From: Ianthella basta
Taxonomy: Eukaryota; Porifera; Demospongiae; Verongiida; Ianthellidae
Assembly: GCA_964019415.1 (NCBI GenBank)
Contig: OZ025876.1
Coordinates: forward strand, 6,808,293-6,872,292
DNA: 64,000 bases
Direction of reading: 5' to 3'
How positions within the stretch are numbered: the first letter of the stretch is position 1; each line of letters opens with the position of its first letter. The notes below the pieces were generated by a model, which did not search any database, was not told the DNA's origin, and worked only from the letters and a program-made list of their open reading frames with translations. Positions 10,063 through 24,500 of this stretch are shown here, piece after piece. A program made the position numbers and the translations under genes.

Positions 10063-10084
10063 GGGGGGTGGGTGGGTGGGTGGG
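10063..10084 (+). other. G-quadruplex-capable tract
   Basis: A GGGGGG run followed by four TGGG units in succession. This satisfies the usual four-run G-quadruplex pattern with one-base loops on the plus strand. Confidence 0.7.
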
Positions 10085-10669
10085 TGTATTGTGTGTGTAC
10101 GTAGGAAAGGGAAGGTAGAGGGGGAGGGGCAGTAACTCTCAGGAGGGGTAAAGAAAGGAATACAGGGACAATTTGGGAATATTCTGAAGAAAAGCTAACA
10201 CACATGTGTGTGGGTGGGGTACACCCACGCACCCACCCACGCACGTTAAATACATAGTTGTGTCTAGTGTCATGTACAAACCCTGTAATACACACTCAGT
10301 GAGATGGTATGATGTATACAGCTGTATACAGCAGATACATACAGATGTACACAACTGGGTCCTAAAACAAGTAGTAAAATGTCATAAGCGAGTTGATAAC
10401 ACGACCACAAATATTGTAAAGTGTGGCAAATGCATGCTGGTGCAGTGACCACACATGTCTAGGTCTTCAGGTTATATCAGTTGTGACTCTAAGCTTCCCC
10501 TCTTATTGCAAATCATACCTTGTATGCAATATAATTATAGAAACTGTATGTGTATACCTGTTTGTGTGCAAAATGTTGATTAACATTATAAACAAAATTA
10601 ATGCCGTAGTTGTGATCAATTAACTCTTCTCAATACCTAGACATTGATCATACAATCCTCAGCATAGAC

Positions 10670-11040
10670 AGTAATTACCATGTTGGTTCTGTGTCCATTG
10701 GGCTGTCATTTGGCATGCCATGATCACCACGAGCAGTTGTGGAAGGAGACCTTGTCTTGTTAACTTTCAATCAGGCGAGTTCTCTTCATATGTCCTACAC
10801 ATTATTTGTATGCCATATATACTGCATGTATGCTATATAAACTATGCACCGTAACAGTACATGTTAGTATTGTTTGGCAGGTTTGGGAGAGGCACCACAC
10901 CACTCCTTTGATCTTTCGTAAAGCAACTGCCTCTTGCTACTCCGGCTTGCAGTCATATATAGTGCACTGCATGTGCAGGTCCCCGCTGATCAGTATGTTG
11001 GAAGAAGCCTATCCATGGTTGTAGATACATGTCAACCATT
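10670..11040 (+). repeat. Conserved block downstream of EEP gene 1
   Basis: Similar to 17270-17530, which lies downstream of EEP gene 2. Shared blocks include CATGTTGGTTCTGTG, GTGGAAGGAGAC, CTTGTCTTG and TTTCAATCAG, and then GGCAGG leading to GGGCACCA or AGGCACCA. The order is preserved, so gene and flank were probably duplicated together. At the CTTGTCTTG point this copy lacks the GTGAGT seen in the other. Confidence 0.65.
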
Positions 11041-11049
11041 CCAAAGTAA

Positions 11050-12117
11050 GTGGGCTCCATCCGCTGTCATGCCTTTTCACTATCAGCTTACTGTAATTAA
11101 AATGCCGTCCATTTCGTTCTCATGCCTGTAAATTGCTTGCATGCTTCATGTATACCACAACTGTTATAGAACAGTATGTTCTCATTCTACTATAGTAGTA
11201 TATAGCAGTATGCACAGTAGTAGCTGACTGCAGTGATATTATGTGACATTAGCAGAGGTATGTATATAATGTGTAAGTGATGAACACTTGTCACTGAACT
11301 CAGACTAAATATGCTGTAGCCCGATTCACAGTGTGCTCCAACTGGGTGTACGTATTTATGCTGCATGCAGGGATTGCTTTAAATGACATTCATGCCATGC
11401 ATTTGAAAGTTATTGTGCTGTTCTTTAGTAGTAACAACTGTTTACACAGACGTGAGTGGCAGGCAGTCACCTGCCCAAAGCAACCAGCTTTGTATGGTCT
11501 AAAATAGCATCAACACACTACATTGCATCCCTGCTGGTCAAACACATAATGCCTCTTTGCCTTGCAGTCATCTGTTAGTAGGCCATGTACTATGCATTGC
11601 TGCTACACACACACACAGTTACACACTGTGACACATTTATGGCCTGTCTGGCACAATAGACCAAACTGTGAAGCTCAACAGCTGTGGGGGCAGAGTTGGG
11701 TCCAGTGTGCCAGACAAATGTTAGGTGCTGGCATTTGTAAGTTATTGTGCTGTTCAGTTAGTAGTAACAACTATTTACACAGATGTGAGTGGGTGTTCCT
11801 CCTCCCACAGACAAAGGACTTCTCTGATCATTGTGCTCTAACACATGCACATGCCCCACCACCAGAGATGGAGGAGTGCACAGTCACCAAACACTCTCAG
11901 AATGTCCCCTAACATGTATGGCATTTCATTACTCATCACACTGACATCATTAGGGCACACAGCCCAGTATTGAGAGCACCCCACATGCAGAGGTCATAGG
12001 TAGGTACTGCATGTATGCACATTGGTGCATGCTCCAGTGCTGTCAACAACAAGAATACTTGTAGCAACAATAATTATTGTCAAAGTGCTTGTGTGTGCAT
12101 GTGCGCATGTGCACACA

Positions 12118-12118
<1 letters not shown>
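11050..12118. other. Intergenic, no gene recognised
   Basis: Short open frames only. A block around TAAGTTATTGTGCTGTTCAG with AGTAGTAACAACT occurs twice (about 11405-11465 and 11735-11795), a local duplication. Confidence 0.5.

Positions 12119-12182
<64 letters not shown>
12119..12182. repeat. (GT)n microsatellite
   Basis: Pure GT dinucleotides ending in GCACGCGC. Confidence 0.95.
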
Positions 12183-12184
<2 letters not shown>

Positions 12185-12519
12185 ACGCGCACGCGCTTTT
12201 GGATGTACTGTAGCAAAAATGGTGTATGAACACAATCTGCATTGTTATTCTGTTGGTAGCAGTGCATGTTGTCTCAGAGATTTTGACTTGCTGTGAACTG
12301 CAGCAAGCACTCCGATGTGGTATTCAATGACATCCACCTTATGCATCAATCTCTTATTGCCTCAGTGCACCTGAACCAATACACATATAAAGCTACACAT
12401 GAACACATGAACACTCATATCAAGTGAAGGTGATCGGTATTGTAATTATGCAGGGTAAGAGGAGATGCATGCATTATTTAAGATTAATAGCTACACTATT
12501 AGAATTTTGGTGTGACACT

Positions 12520-12576
12520 CACACTGATAATTGGTGTGACTCATTTGCATCTGTGAGCATGCCAATTATCAGTGTG
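12520..12576. repeat. Short inverted repeat, GTCACAC-rich family
   Basis: The arms CACACTGATAATTGG (12520-12534) and CCAATTATCAGTGTG (12562-12576) are perfect. Related GTGTGAC/GTCACAC-rich segments lie at 15290-15362, 45208-45272 and 57525-57597. Confidence 0.75.
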
Positions 12577-12889
12577 ATGTTCCCTCCAATGTACCAGTTT
12601 TGGTGTGAAGGTCACACCCATAAGAAGTGATCCTCACTAGTTTCAGTATATACTATTGAGCTTAAATCCCCAATTTCATTTGCAACCCTAGGCCTTTCCA
12701 TGCTTATTGCAACTGTATTGGAATATGGTAAACCAATCAGTATAAGATTTGAAACATTAATTCGTGCAAGGATACATACAGCTGTAGTAAACATGCAAGT
12801 TTCGTAGTAAATGACACAATGAATTTGAATAAGGTAAATAGTGTTCCCAGAGGTGTAGATACGTTTTGGGGTGACAAGGGTGGGGGCAT

Positions 12890-13010
12890 GCAAGCTTTTC
12901 GGCTTGTCTCTTTGCCTCATCCTTCCATGGTGGTGGGGAATCAACTGGAGAGTCGTTCGGAAAGCACTTAGAAGTGGGACATGCCTTCACGAGCAGCAGC
13001 GGCTTATTCA
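12890..13010 (-). other. Possible exon, weak
   Basis: On the minus strand an open stretch follows a good acceptor (TTCTCTCCTGCAG). It reads NKPLLLVKACPTSKCFPNDS and then a Pro-rich and basic stretch. I see no convincing donor and no partner exon. It could be an exon of an unseen gene or chance. Confidence 0.25.
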
Positions 13011-13119
13011 CCCTGCAGGAGAGAAGGGACGGCTAGCTTAGCAACTACATACAGAATGGCTAGTCGTTAGGGGATTAATCTAATGTTTGTCACATGATGA
13101 GACCATCTTTATCATTAGA

Positions 13120-13414
<295 letters not shown>

Positions 13415-13603
13415 ATTCCAACAAACAGCCATCTTCCTACTAGAAAGAGCCTGAAGCAAAGACAATAATGGAGGTGCATGCAATATCTATATGTGTAAAT
13501 AGTGTACTATTACCTGGATGTGCGCATATCATTTACCGTGATAACGATCGCTACTCATTACACTACACTACTCAGAATACCAGTTTTGGTTTATTCATTT
13601 CAG

Positions 13604-13686
13604 ATTGCCAAAGGAAGTCACTAAGGCGCATCCTCATCTCCAAGCAACATATTTTAGCCCAACACTTGCACAAGGAGGAGAGGCAG
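13604..13686 (+). other. Possible isolated exon
   Basis: An 83-bp open segment lies between TTCATTTCAG and GTATGT. It reads DCQRKSLRRILISKQHILAQ and continues HLHKEERQ, which would be basic and helical. No neighbouring exon with matching phase was found, so it is only a candidate. Confidence 0.25.
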
Positions 13687-13689
13687 GTA

Positions 13690-14600
13690 TGTTTTCCATT
13701 TGGTTACTTGATTTTAATTTGTTGCAGATTTTTGCATACTGCTTGTATTGATTGTATCTTCATCGATATTATTATAATAATTGCATATATTTAGGGTCTG
13801 TATTAAGTCTCCTGAGCTTCCTGCTGTCTGAACCTCATTCAAATGTGTATGCGCATGGGGTCATATGACAGTGCAATTTCTTCTTAGGTATGTGTATATT
13901 CCGCCTGTCACATTATTAGGAGTAGGGATGGCACTTGGCCAATTAAGTACAGTTGTAGGTCCATTAGTAGTCCAATTTAGGAACTGGTCACCCACTACTG
14001 CAGTCAGCATGCATGCATTTATGACTGTACATGCTGTAACTACTGCACATGTGCACAATGGCTACAGAGAGCACTACTAACTGCGCATACCACTAAACAC
14101 AGAGTGCAGACATGAATGTGCAGCAACACATAGTCCAGGGCAATATGACACAATCATGTAAAGAATAACCAAACATTCATGAGCATACACACATGCACAC
14201 ATTATGTATACACAAAACACACAATGACACCAAATGAACTTGTGCCAATGCATACACTGTTGTAGGTCCAATTTAGGAACTGGTCACCCACTACTACAGT
14301 CTACACCCACAGCTGGTAGTGCAGAGTACGTGACTCCAATCATTCAGCTGCAGTCTACAGAACATCCCTCACATAGCTGTAGAGGCATACACAACATTCC
14401 CAATAACATTGTGATTATCCTTGGGCCAGGGCCTGCTGGGAACCACAGCTGCCGCACATTCCTATACAGATGTAGCTTGTAGTTGAGGAATGCAGCTGAA
14501 TGGTAGAGTTCATGTACGTGTTCTCTACACTGACCAGCTGTGTGCGTAGACTGCCACAGGTGGTCCCATTACAATATTAACCCTTCGATCCTTGGCGAGG
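13690..14600. other. Intergenic with a local duplicate
   Basis: GTAGGTCCA...AATTTAGGAACTGGTCACCC occurs twice (about 13955-13995 and 14263-14300). No gene recognised. Confidence 0.5.
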
Positions 14601-14665
14601 ATCGACGTAGTAATCTTCATACGAGGACGCGGTGGCACCACTGCGTCTATGGTAAGATACGAACA

Positions 14666-16434
14666 ATGGATAGTGAAGAACAGGAAAAGTCACCTGCTGT
14701 ATCGAGCGAAGATGCGGATAACCAGCCATCAGCTAGCGAGAGTTCGGACACACCGGCGCAGACGCCAGCATCGGATGAAGACGGTAGTCAACGCGTGCGT
14801 GGACAGGAAGGCGCACGGAGTGAATTATGGTTCGGCCAAGGTACCTATACATATAGCTAAACCTGCACTAGTTGGACAGGGAGGCTATAGGAGTAGTGCA
14901 TGACAGCATGTATTGTAGTGTATGGAACTAGACCAGAAGTCAAGGTGCATGATACCTGGATTGAGGCGATCTATGCTTGAGACTAAGCTGTAACTGACTG
15001 TTTTCGCAATAATTGTGGCGAAGTAGCTAGCTAGCTATAATAAAAGTGCCAATGCATATGGGCATGGTGCATTTTAATAATGATTGAATAATTGATTGAT
15101 ATAAGATAATTCCTACGACTGAGGTTTATATGCATGTTATACATGTACATGTAAATAGAGGAGAAGCGTTTGAAAAGTGCACTACCATTTCTTCTGTTCT
15201 CGTGGATTTACCCTTTAATTTCTAGTAAACGTTGATAGTTGGAGTGAACTTTCCTTAATCCATCAGAAATGATGTGAACAACAATGTGAATAATGGTATC
15301 AATGTGAATGTCACAACTGATCACACCCTTGGTGCAACACTGATTGGTGTGACGTTCACACTATGTACACGCACACATTTTTAACAGCTAGTACTTTGCA
15401 GTAGACTGACTGGTGCATGTGTGTATCCCACCTGTATTAGTCCGTAGCCTGTTGTCTCATTAATTTCATGCACGTGTACGTTTATTCCTGACATACATCT
15501 AGCTGCGTCATGGATGTTTATCTCACATGACTGCTCAACATATATACCTGCACACTTGTAAGTGCTGTACTCCCTGTTGAAGGCATGCAGCCGTACACTA
15601 GGATTTGTCATTTGGGTGGATAAATGATTGGACAGGTATGCAGTAGCAATTTAGTATAACATTCAACTGCCATCCTTTATACTTCTCCATCTAGAAGAGG
15701 TGACCCTTCTCAGCTGGAACATTGGGTCAGGTGACAAAAAAGAAGGCCCCAAGAAAGCTGGCAAAATGATTAGTTCCCTAGGTGCCGATTTGCTGTTCCT
15801 GCAGGAGGTGAATAAGAGGGAGAATGAATTTAAAGTAGTAGCACCAGGCTACTCGCACCTACCGCCCGCAGATGAGCATGTGAAGGGAAGTGTAGTCCTC
15901 AACTACATTGCCTACAATGGAAGAAAGCTGAAGCATACTGCAAGCTATTTCTTGCCTGGTTCCATGTTCGGTAGGACTTGCGTCGGAGCTTTTGAAATTA
16001 TAGGCAAGGAGACAGCATGCTTTGTAGCCATATGCCTTCATGCTCCTTACAAAGATAAGGATGCCCAACGACAGTATTTTGAGGCATTGAGAGAATTTGT
16101 GGATTCTGTGGTGAAAACCTATGACGTGCCAGTGGTTATTGGAGGGGACTTCAATGCTTCTGTGTGTTGGTGGCAAAAGGTGTTTGAGTATTCAGACATG
16201 CACTATAGGCCTTGCCAGAAAGTTAGTCTAATTGACTTTATAACAATGAAATGCCCTAAACAATTGCAAATGGCCTATTCAGTCACAGATGTACAGGCAG
16301 TGGAGGCCGATCAGATGTTTGATCATGATCCCGTTCTTGCGATGCTGAAATATAAGGACCATCAAGGTGTAGGCTCTGATGACAGAGACATCGAGGAGAT
16401 AACAAGTGGAATAAAGAATTTGAGTGCCAACTAA
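14666..16434 (+). CDS. Endonuclease/exonuclease/phosphatase-fold protein, copy 2
   Basis: Two exons, 14666-14840 and 15695-16434, encode 304 residues. The donor is CCAAG/GTACCT, the acceptor CCATCTAG, and the phase closes as Gln-Glu-Glu-Val-Thr. The ATG at 14666 has A at -3 and G at +4. The first 58 residues are acidic and Ser-rich (SSEDADNQPSASESSDTPAQ), are probably disordered, and are absent from copy 1. The fold follows with the EEP motifs LLSWN, FLQE, CLHAP, GGDFNAS and DHDP. Copies 1 and 2 align over the whole fold, strongest at the LHAP...GGDFNAS..WWQ segment, but are clearly diverged. The role is metal-dependent phosphodiester cleavage by family; the substrate is unknown. No membrane or signal segment. 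Confidence 0.85.
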
Positions 16435-16649
16435 GCAAGTAGTGATGTATAAGAATGGCGTTTCTATATGCGTACATGATAGGACAATTTTTGTAGAATT
16501 TGCAAATGCACCATACACAATAGCAGTCATCACTGTATGTCATGACTACCCTCAAGTGTGTTTTGTAACAGAAATATATTTTTAGAAAATATAATTTTAT
16601 ACAGTATTAAACAACTTCTGTAATTGTTGTAGCTTTTGGTTTACAAATT

Positions 16650-16941
<292 letters not shown>

Positions 16942-17269
16942 GTTAATACTTTATGCATTATGAGACAATTAACGACAATGCAAGGCTATTATATACCTCA
17001 CCAGTTCATAATTAGTGGGGTCATAGGTCAAAGGTCACGGGTCATGTCCGGCACCTTTAACACCAAGGCAGGGTTCCAGCCTTGAGTCAGTCCCCTGGTG
17101 GATATAAGTACAGTAGCTATAGGCAAGTAGTTTGCATCTCAAGCTAGTGGTATAAAGTGCTATAGGGAAGTTGTGTTTACCGAGTGTATACATAATTATG
17201 TACACGCACAAGCTAGTAGCAGTTACTATATTATACTATATAATGTAGTGGGAGATGTAAGACATTAAT

Positions 17270-17530
17270 TTCCATGTTGGTTCTGTGGGATGTCATTTGG
17301 CATTTGACATGCCAAAAATCATCAGCTGTGGAAGGAGACACTTGTCTTGGTGAGTTTCAATCAGATGTATTCTCTTTACACCATTCAAATAATTAAAGAC
17401 AGCCATAATACTGTATGTATGTCATACAATGCATGATAATGTAATTATATTACTTGGCAGGATTATGTGTAGAAGGGGCACCATGCATGCCACTCCACTT
17501 ATGGGACTATAGTAGCTTATCTAGTAACAT
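17270..17530 (+). repeat. Conserved block downstream of EEP gene 2
   Basis: Counterpart of 10670-11040. A possible small exon (ATGCCAAAAATCATCAGC through CTTGTCTTG) ends at a strong donor GTGAGTTT at about 17350. The matching position in the other copy has lost the donor. It may be the start of a further gene or simply conserved flank. Confidence 0.5.
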
Positions 17531-17539
17531 ATATAGTGA

Positions 17540-18349
17540 CGAGTGTGTGCTCATTTGCATCTGCAATGCTGAATAGGGGTGCATCACTTATGCACGGAGT
17601 TATGATGTAACGTGCATATGATATGCAGTACCTGAATCATGCAAGTGCCAGCACAGCTGTCTTTATGTTGACACATTGGATTATGCATATGGGTACTGGC
17701 TACTCTATGGTTCTTTCAAGTTAATCTTCAAATCTGGTCTAAGAACTAGCTATAATTGATAGGTCTTGGGACAGTCCTTAGCGAACTGTTACATCATTTA
17801 TTTGTATGTGAGTTCTACATGTTAATTTACCTTAGTTTAGCTTTATCATAGATGTCTTCTTCAACAGACAGCTGCTAACTTGAGTGCACTGCAGTTGTTT
17901 TTGTTTAAAGTGTGCATGTATCATGCCATTTACATGTTATTATATTCCTATGACCTAGCTCCTGATCTTGTGTGGCCAGACCTTTTCCTCCACTTCCTTT
18001 ATTGCATAATGATATGGCTGCGCATTAGCAGAAGCAGGGAAAAGGCATGGGAATATACATTATATACCATCTTATCATACTTGCTTGCCTGCCACACTCA
18101 TTACACGCAGTCAATGCACACTTATCAATCCATAACGCACACACACAACATTACAACTCAGAAGACCTGAAGAAAAGGCAAAATAGGGTGCAGCTACAGC
18201 AGGAGAGAAATACCAAGGACAAACTAACAATGTGTAGTTAACTTACTATAACTGTGTCTCTAATTGCATCTATGGCATACATCATAAACCATTGTCTGCT
18301 GAAAAGCAATGTGGGTGGGTAGGGGTGTGCACAGTAGGTATATAACATT

Positions 18350-18350
<1 letters not shown>
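17540..18350. other. Intergenic, no gene recognised
   Basis: AT-rich sequence with short open frames only. No domain visible. Confidence 0.5.
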
Positions 18351-18353
<3 letters not shown>

Positions 18354-18410
<57 letters not shown>

Positions 18411-18412
18411 TG
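18354..18412. repeat. (GT)n microsatellite, followed by poly-C run
   Basis: A GT tract, then at about 18509-18526 a run of C inside a first degenerate copy of the 33-bp repeat unit. Confidence 0.95.
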
Positions 18413-18568
18413 TGTATGTGTGTATGTATGTGCGTGTGTGTGCGTGCGTGTGTGTGGTCATCAACCATCACACCTACAGTAAATAGGACCATATTAAATG
18501 GTGACTACTCCCCCCCCCCCCCCCCCCACACCCAGGACACTATAATGCTGACAAATATCTCATTAGAA

Positions 18569-21500
18569 CACTATACTAAATGGTGACTACTATCCCCCTA
18601 GGACACTACTAAATGGTGACTATACTAAATGGAGACTACTATCCCCCTAGGACACTACTAAATGGTGACTACTATCCCCTTAGGACACTACTAAATGGCG
18701 ACTACTATCACCCTAGGACACTACTAAATGGTGACTACTGTCCCCCTAGGACACTACTAAATGGTGACTACTGTCCCCCTAGGACACTACTAAATGGCGA
18801 CTACTATCCCCCTAGGACACTACTAAATGGTGACTACTATCCCCCTAGGACACTACTAAATGGTGACTACTATCCCCTTAGGACACTACTAAATGGCGAC
18901 TACTATCTCCCTAGGACACTACTAAATGGCGACTACTGTCCCCCTAGGACACTACTAAATGGTGACTACTATCTCCCTAGGACACTACTAAATGGTGACT
19001 ACTGTCCCCCTAGGACACTACTAAATGGTGACTACTGTCCCCCTAGGACACTACTAAATGGTGACTACAATCCCCCTAGGACACTACTAAATGGTGACTA
19101 CTGTCCCCCTAGGACACTACTAAATGGCGACTACTGTCCCCCTAGGACACTACTAAATGGCGACTACTATCCCCCTAGGACACTACTAAATGGTGACTAC
19201 TATCCCCTTAGGACACTACTAAATGGCGACTACTATCTCCCTAGGACACTACTAAATGGTGACTACTGTCCCCCTAGGACACTACTAAATGGTGACTACT
19301 GTCCCCCTAGGACACTACTAAATGGCGACTACTATCCCCCTAGGACACTACTAAATGGTGACTACTATTCCCCTAGGACACTACTAAATGGTGACTACTG
19401 TCCCCCTAGGACACTACTAAATGGTGACTACTGTCCCCCTAGGACACTACTAAATGGAGACTACTATCCCCCTAGGACACTACTAAATGGTGACTACTAT
19501 CCCCTTAGGACACTACTAAATGGCGACTACTATCTCCCTAGGACACTACTAAATGGTGACTACTGTCCCCCTAGGACACTACTAAATGGTGACTACTGTC
19601 CCCCTAGGACACTACTAAATGACGAATACTATCCCCCTAGGACACTACTAAATGGTGACTACTATCCCCCTAGGACACTACTAAATGGTGACTACTGTCC
19701 CCCTAGGACACTACTAAATGGTGACTACTGTCCGCCTAGGACACTACTAAATGGTGACTACTATCCCCCTATATAGGACACTACTAAATGGTGACTACTA
19801 TCCCCTTAGGACACTACTAAATGGCGACTACTATCTCCCTAGGACACTACTAAATGGTGACTACTGTCCCCCTAGGACACTACTAAATGGCGACTACTAT
19901 CCCCCTAGGACACTACTAAATGGTGACTACTGTCCCCCTAGGACACTACTAAATGGTGACTACTGTCCCCCTAGGACACTACTAAATGGTGACTACTGTC
20001 CCCCTAGGACACTACTAAATGGTGACTACTATCCCCCTAGGACACTACTAAATGGTGACTACTATCCCCCTAGGACACTACTAAATGGCGACTACTATCC
20101 CCTTAGGACACTACTAAATGGTGACTACTATCCCCCTAGGACACTACTAAATGGCGACTACTATCTCCCTAGGACACTACTAAATGGTGACTACTGTCCC
20201 CTTAGGACACTACTAAATGGCGACTACTATCTCCCTAGGACACTACTAAATGGTGACTACTGTCCCCCTAGGACACTACTAAATAGCGACTACTATCTCC
20301 CTAGGACACTACTAAATGGTGACTACTGTCCCCCTAGGACACTACTAAATGGTGACTACTATCCCCCTAGGACACTACTAAATGGCGACTACTATTCCCC
20401 TAGGACACTACTAAATGGTGACTACTGTCCCCCTAGGACACTACTAAATGGTGACTACTGTCCCCCTAGGACACTACTAAATGGCGACTACTGTCCCCCT
20501 AGGACACTACTAAATGGTGACTACTATCCCCTTAGGACACTACTAAATGGTGACTACTATCTCCCTAGGACACTACTAAATGGTGACTACTATCCCCTTA
20601 GGACACTACTAAATGGCGACTACTATCCCCTTAGGACACTACTAAATGGCGACTACTATCTCCCTAGGACACTACTAAATGGTGACTACTGTCCCCCTAG
20701 GACACTACTAAATGGTGACTACTGTCCCCCTAGGACACTACTAAATGTCGACTACTATCCCCCTAGGACACTACTAAATGGTGACTACTATCCCCCTAGG
20801 ACACTACTAAATGGTGACTACTGTCCCCCTAGGACACTACTAAATGGTGACTACTGTCCGCCTAGGACACTACTAAATGGTGACTACTATCCCCCTATAT
20901 AGGACACTACTAAATGGTGACTACTATCCCCTTAGGACACTACTAAATGGCGACTACTATCTCCCTAGGACACTACTAAATGGTGACTACTGTCCCCCTA
21001 GGACACTACTAAATGGCGACTACTATCCCCTTAGGACACTACTAAATGGTGACTACTGTCCCCCTAGGACACTACTAAATGGTGACTACTGTCCCCCTAG
21101 GACACTACTAAATGGTGACTACTGTCCCCCTAGGACACTACTAAATGGTGACTACTATCCCCCTAGGACACTACTAAATGGTGACTACTGTCCCCCTAGG
21201 ACACTACTAAATGGCAACTACTATCCCCCTAGGACACTACTAAATGGTGACTACTATCCCCCTAGGACACTACTAAATGGCGACTACTATCTCCCTAGGA
21301 CACTACTAAATGGTGACTACTGTCCCCTTAGGACACTACTAAATGGCGACTACTATCTCCCTAGGACACTACTAAATGGTGACTACTGTCCCCCTAGGAC
21401 ACTACTAAATAGCGACTACTATCTCCCTAGTACACTACTAAATGGTGACTACTGTCCCCCTAGGACACTACTAAATGGTGACTACTATTCCCCTAGGACA

Positions 21501-24500
21501 CTACTAAATGGTGACTACTATCCCCTAGGACACTACTAAATGGTGACTACTATCCCCCTAGGACACTACTAAATGGCGACTACTATCTCCCTAGGACACT
21601 ACTAAATGGTGACTACTGTCCCCCTAGGACACTACTAAATGGTGACTACTGTCCCCCTAGGACACTACTAAATGGTGACTACTATCCCCTAGGACACTAC
21701 TAAATGGTGACTACTATCCCCCTAGGACACTACTAAATGGTGACTACTGTCCCCCTAGGACACTACTAAATGGTGACTACTGTCCCCCTAGGACACTACT
21801 AAATGGAGACTACTATCCCCCTAGGACACTACTAAATGGTGACTACTATCCCCTTAGGACACTACTAAATGGCGACTACTATCTCCCTAGGACACTACTA
21901 AATGGTGACTACTGTCCCCCTAGGACACTACTAAATGGTGACTACTGTCCCCCTAGGACACTACTAAATGGCGAATACTATCTCCCTAGGACACTACTAA
22001 ATGGTGACTACTATCCCCCTAGGACACTACTAAATGGTGACTACTGTCCCCCTAGGACACTACTAAATGGTGACTACTGTCCCCCTAGGACACTACTAAA
22101 TGGTGACTACTATCCCCCTATATAGGACACTACTAAATGGTGACTACTATCCCCTTAGGACACTACTAAATGGCGACTACTATCTCCCTAGGACACTACT
22201 AAATGGTGACTACTGTCCCCCTAGGACACTACTAAATGGCGACTACTATCCCCCTAGGACACTACTAAATGGTGACTACTGTCCCCCTAGGACACTACTA
22301 AATGGTGACTACTGTCCCCCTAGGACACTACTAAATGGTGACTACTATCCCCCTAGGACACTACTAAATGGCGACTACTATCCCCCTAGGACACTACTAA
22401 ATGGTGACTACTATCCCCCTAGGACACTACTAAATGGCGACTACTATCCCCCTAGGACACTACTAAATGGTGACTACTATCCCCCTAGGACACTACTAAA
22501 TGGTGACTACTATCTCCCTAGGACACTACTAAATGGTGACTACTGTCCCCTTAGGACACTACTAAATGGCGACTACTATCTCCCTAGGACACTACTAAAT
22601 GGTGACTACTGTCCCCCTAGGACACTACTAAATGGTGACTACTATCCCCCTAGGACACTACTAAATGGCGACTACTATTCCCCTAGGACACTACTAAATG
22701 GTGACTACTGTCCCCCTAGGACACTACTAAATGGTGACTACTATCCCCCTAGGACACTACTAAATGGCGACTACTGTCCCCCTAGGACACTACTAAATGG
22801 TGACTACTGTCCCCCTAGGACACTACTAAATGGTGACTACTATCCCCCTAGGACACTACTAAATGGCGACTACTGTCCCCCTAGGACACTACTAAATGGT
22901 GACTACTATCCCCCTAGGACACTACTAAATGGCGACTACTATCCCCCTAGGACACTACTAAATGGTGACTACTATCCCCCTAGGACACTACTAAATGGCG
23001 ACTACTGTTCCCCTAGGACACTACTAAATGGCGACTACTATCCCCTTAGGACACTACTAAATGGTGACTACTGTCCCCCTAGGACACTACTAAATGTCGA
23101 CTACTATCCCCCTAGGACACTACTAAATGGCGACTACTGTCCCCCTAGGACACTACTAAATGTCGACTACTATCCCCCTAGGACACTACTAAATGGTGAC
23201 TACTATCCCCCTAGGACACTACTAAATGGTGACTACTGTCCCCCTAGGACACTACTAAATGGTGACTACTGTCCGCCTAGGACACTACTAAATGGTGACT
23301 ACTATCCCCCTATATAGGACACTACTAAATGGCGACTACTATCCCCTTAGGACACTACTAAATGGTGACTACTGTCCCCCTAGGACACTACTAAATGTCG
23401 ACTACTATCCCCCTAGGACACTACTAAATGGTGACTACTATCCCCCTAGGACACTACTAAATGGTGACTACTGTCCCCCTAGGACACTACTAAATGGTGA
23501 CTACTGTCCGCCTAGGACACTACTAAATGGTGACTACTATCCCCCTATATAGGACACTACTAAATGGTGACTACTGTCCCCCTAGGACACTACTAAATGG
23601 TGACTACTGTCCGCCTAGGACACTACTAAATGGTGACTACTATCCCCCTATATAGGACACTACTAAATGGCGACTACTATCTCCCTAGGACACTACTAAA
23701 TGGTGACTACTGTCCCCCTAGGACACTACTAAATGGCGACTACTATCCCCTTAGGACACTACTAAATGGTGACTACTGTCCCCCTAGGACACTACTAAAT
23801 GGTGACTACTGTCCCCCTAGGACACTACTAAATGGTGACTACTGTCCCCCTAGGACACTACTAAATGGTGACTACTATCCCCCTAGGACACTACTAAATG
23901 GTGACTACTGTCCCCCTAGGACACTACTAAATGGCAACTACTATCCCCCTAGGACACTACTAAATGGTGACTACTATCCCCCTAGGACACTACTAAATGG
24001 TGACTACTATCTCCCTAGGACACTACTAAATGGTGACTACTGTCCCCTTAGGACACTACTAAATGGCGACTACTATCTCCCTAGGACACTACTAAATGGT
24101 GACTACTGTCCCCCTAGGACACTACTAAATAGCGACTACTATCTCCCTAGTACACTACTAAATGGTGACTACTGTCTCCCTAGGACACTACTAAATGGTG
24201 ACTACTATCCCCTAGGACACTACTAAATGGTGACTACTATCCCCCTAGGACACTACTAAATGGTGACTACTATCTCCCTAGGACACTACTAAATGGTGAC
24301 TACTGTCCCCCTAGGACACTACTAAATGGTGACTACTATCCCCCTAGGACACTACTAAATGGTGACTACTATCCCCCTAGGACATTACTAAATGGTGACT
24401 ACTGTCCCCCTAGGACACTACTAAATGGTGACTACTATCCCCCTAGGACACTACTAAATGGTGACTACTATCCCCCTAGGACACTACTAAATGGTGACTA

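Noticed and set aside
14592..14903. Overlapping frame in exon 1 of EEP gene 2
   Set aside because: Only the 14666 frame splices in phase to the EEP fold, and its ATG context is better.
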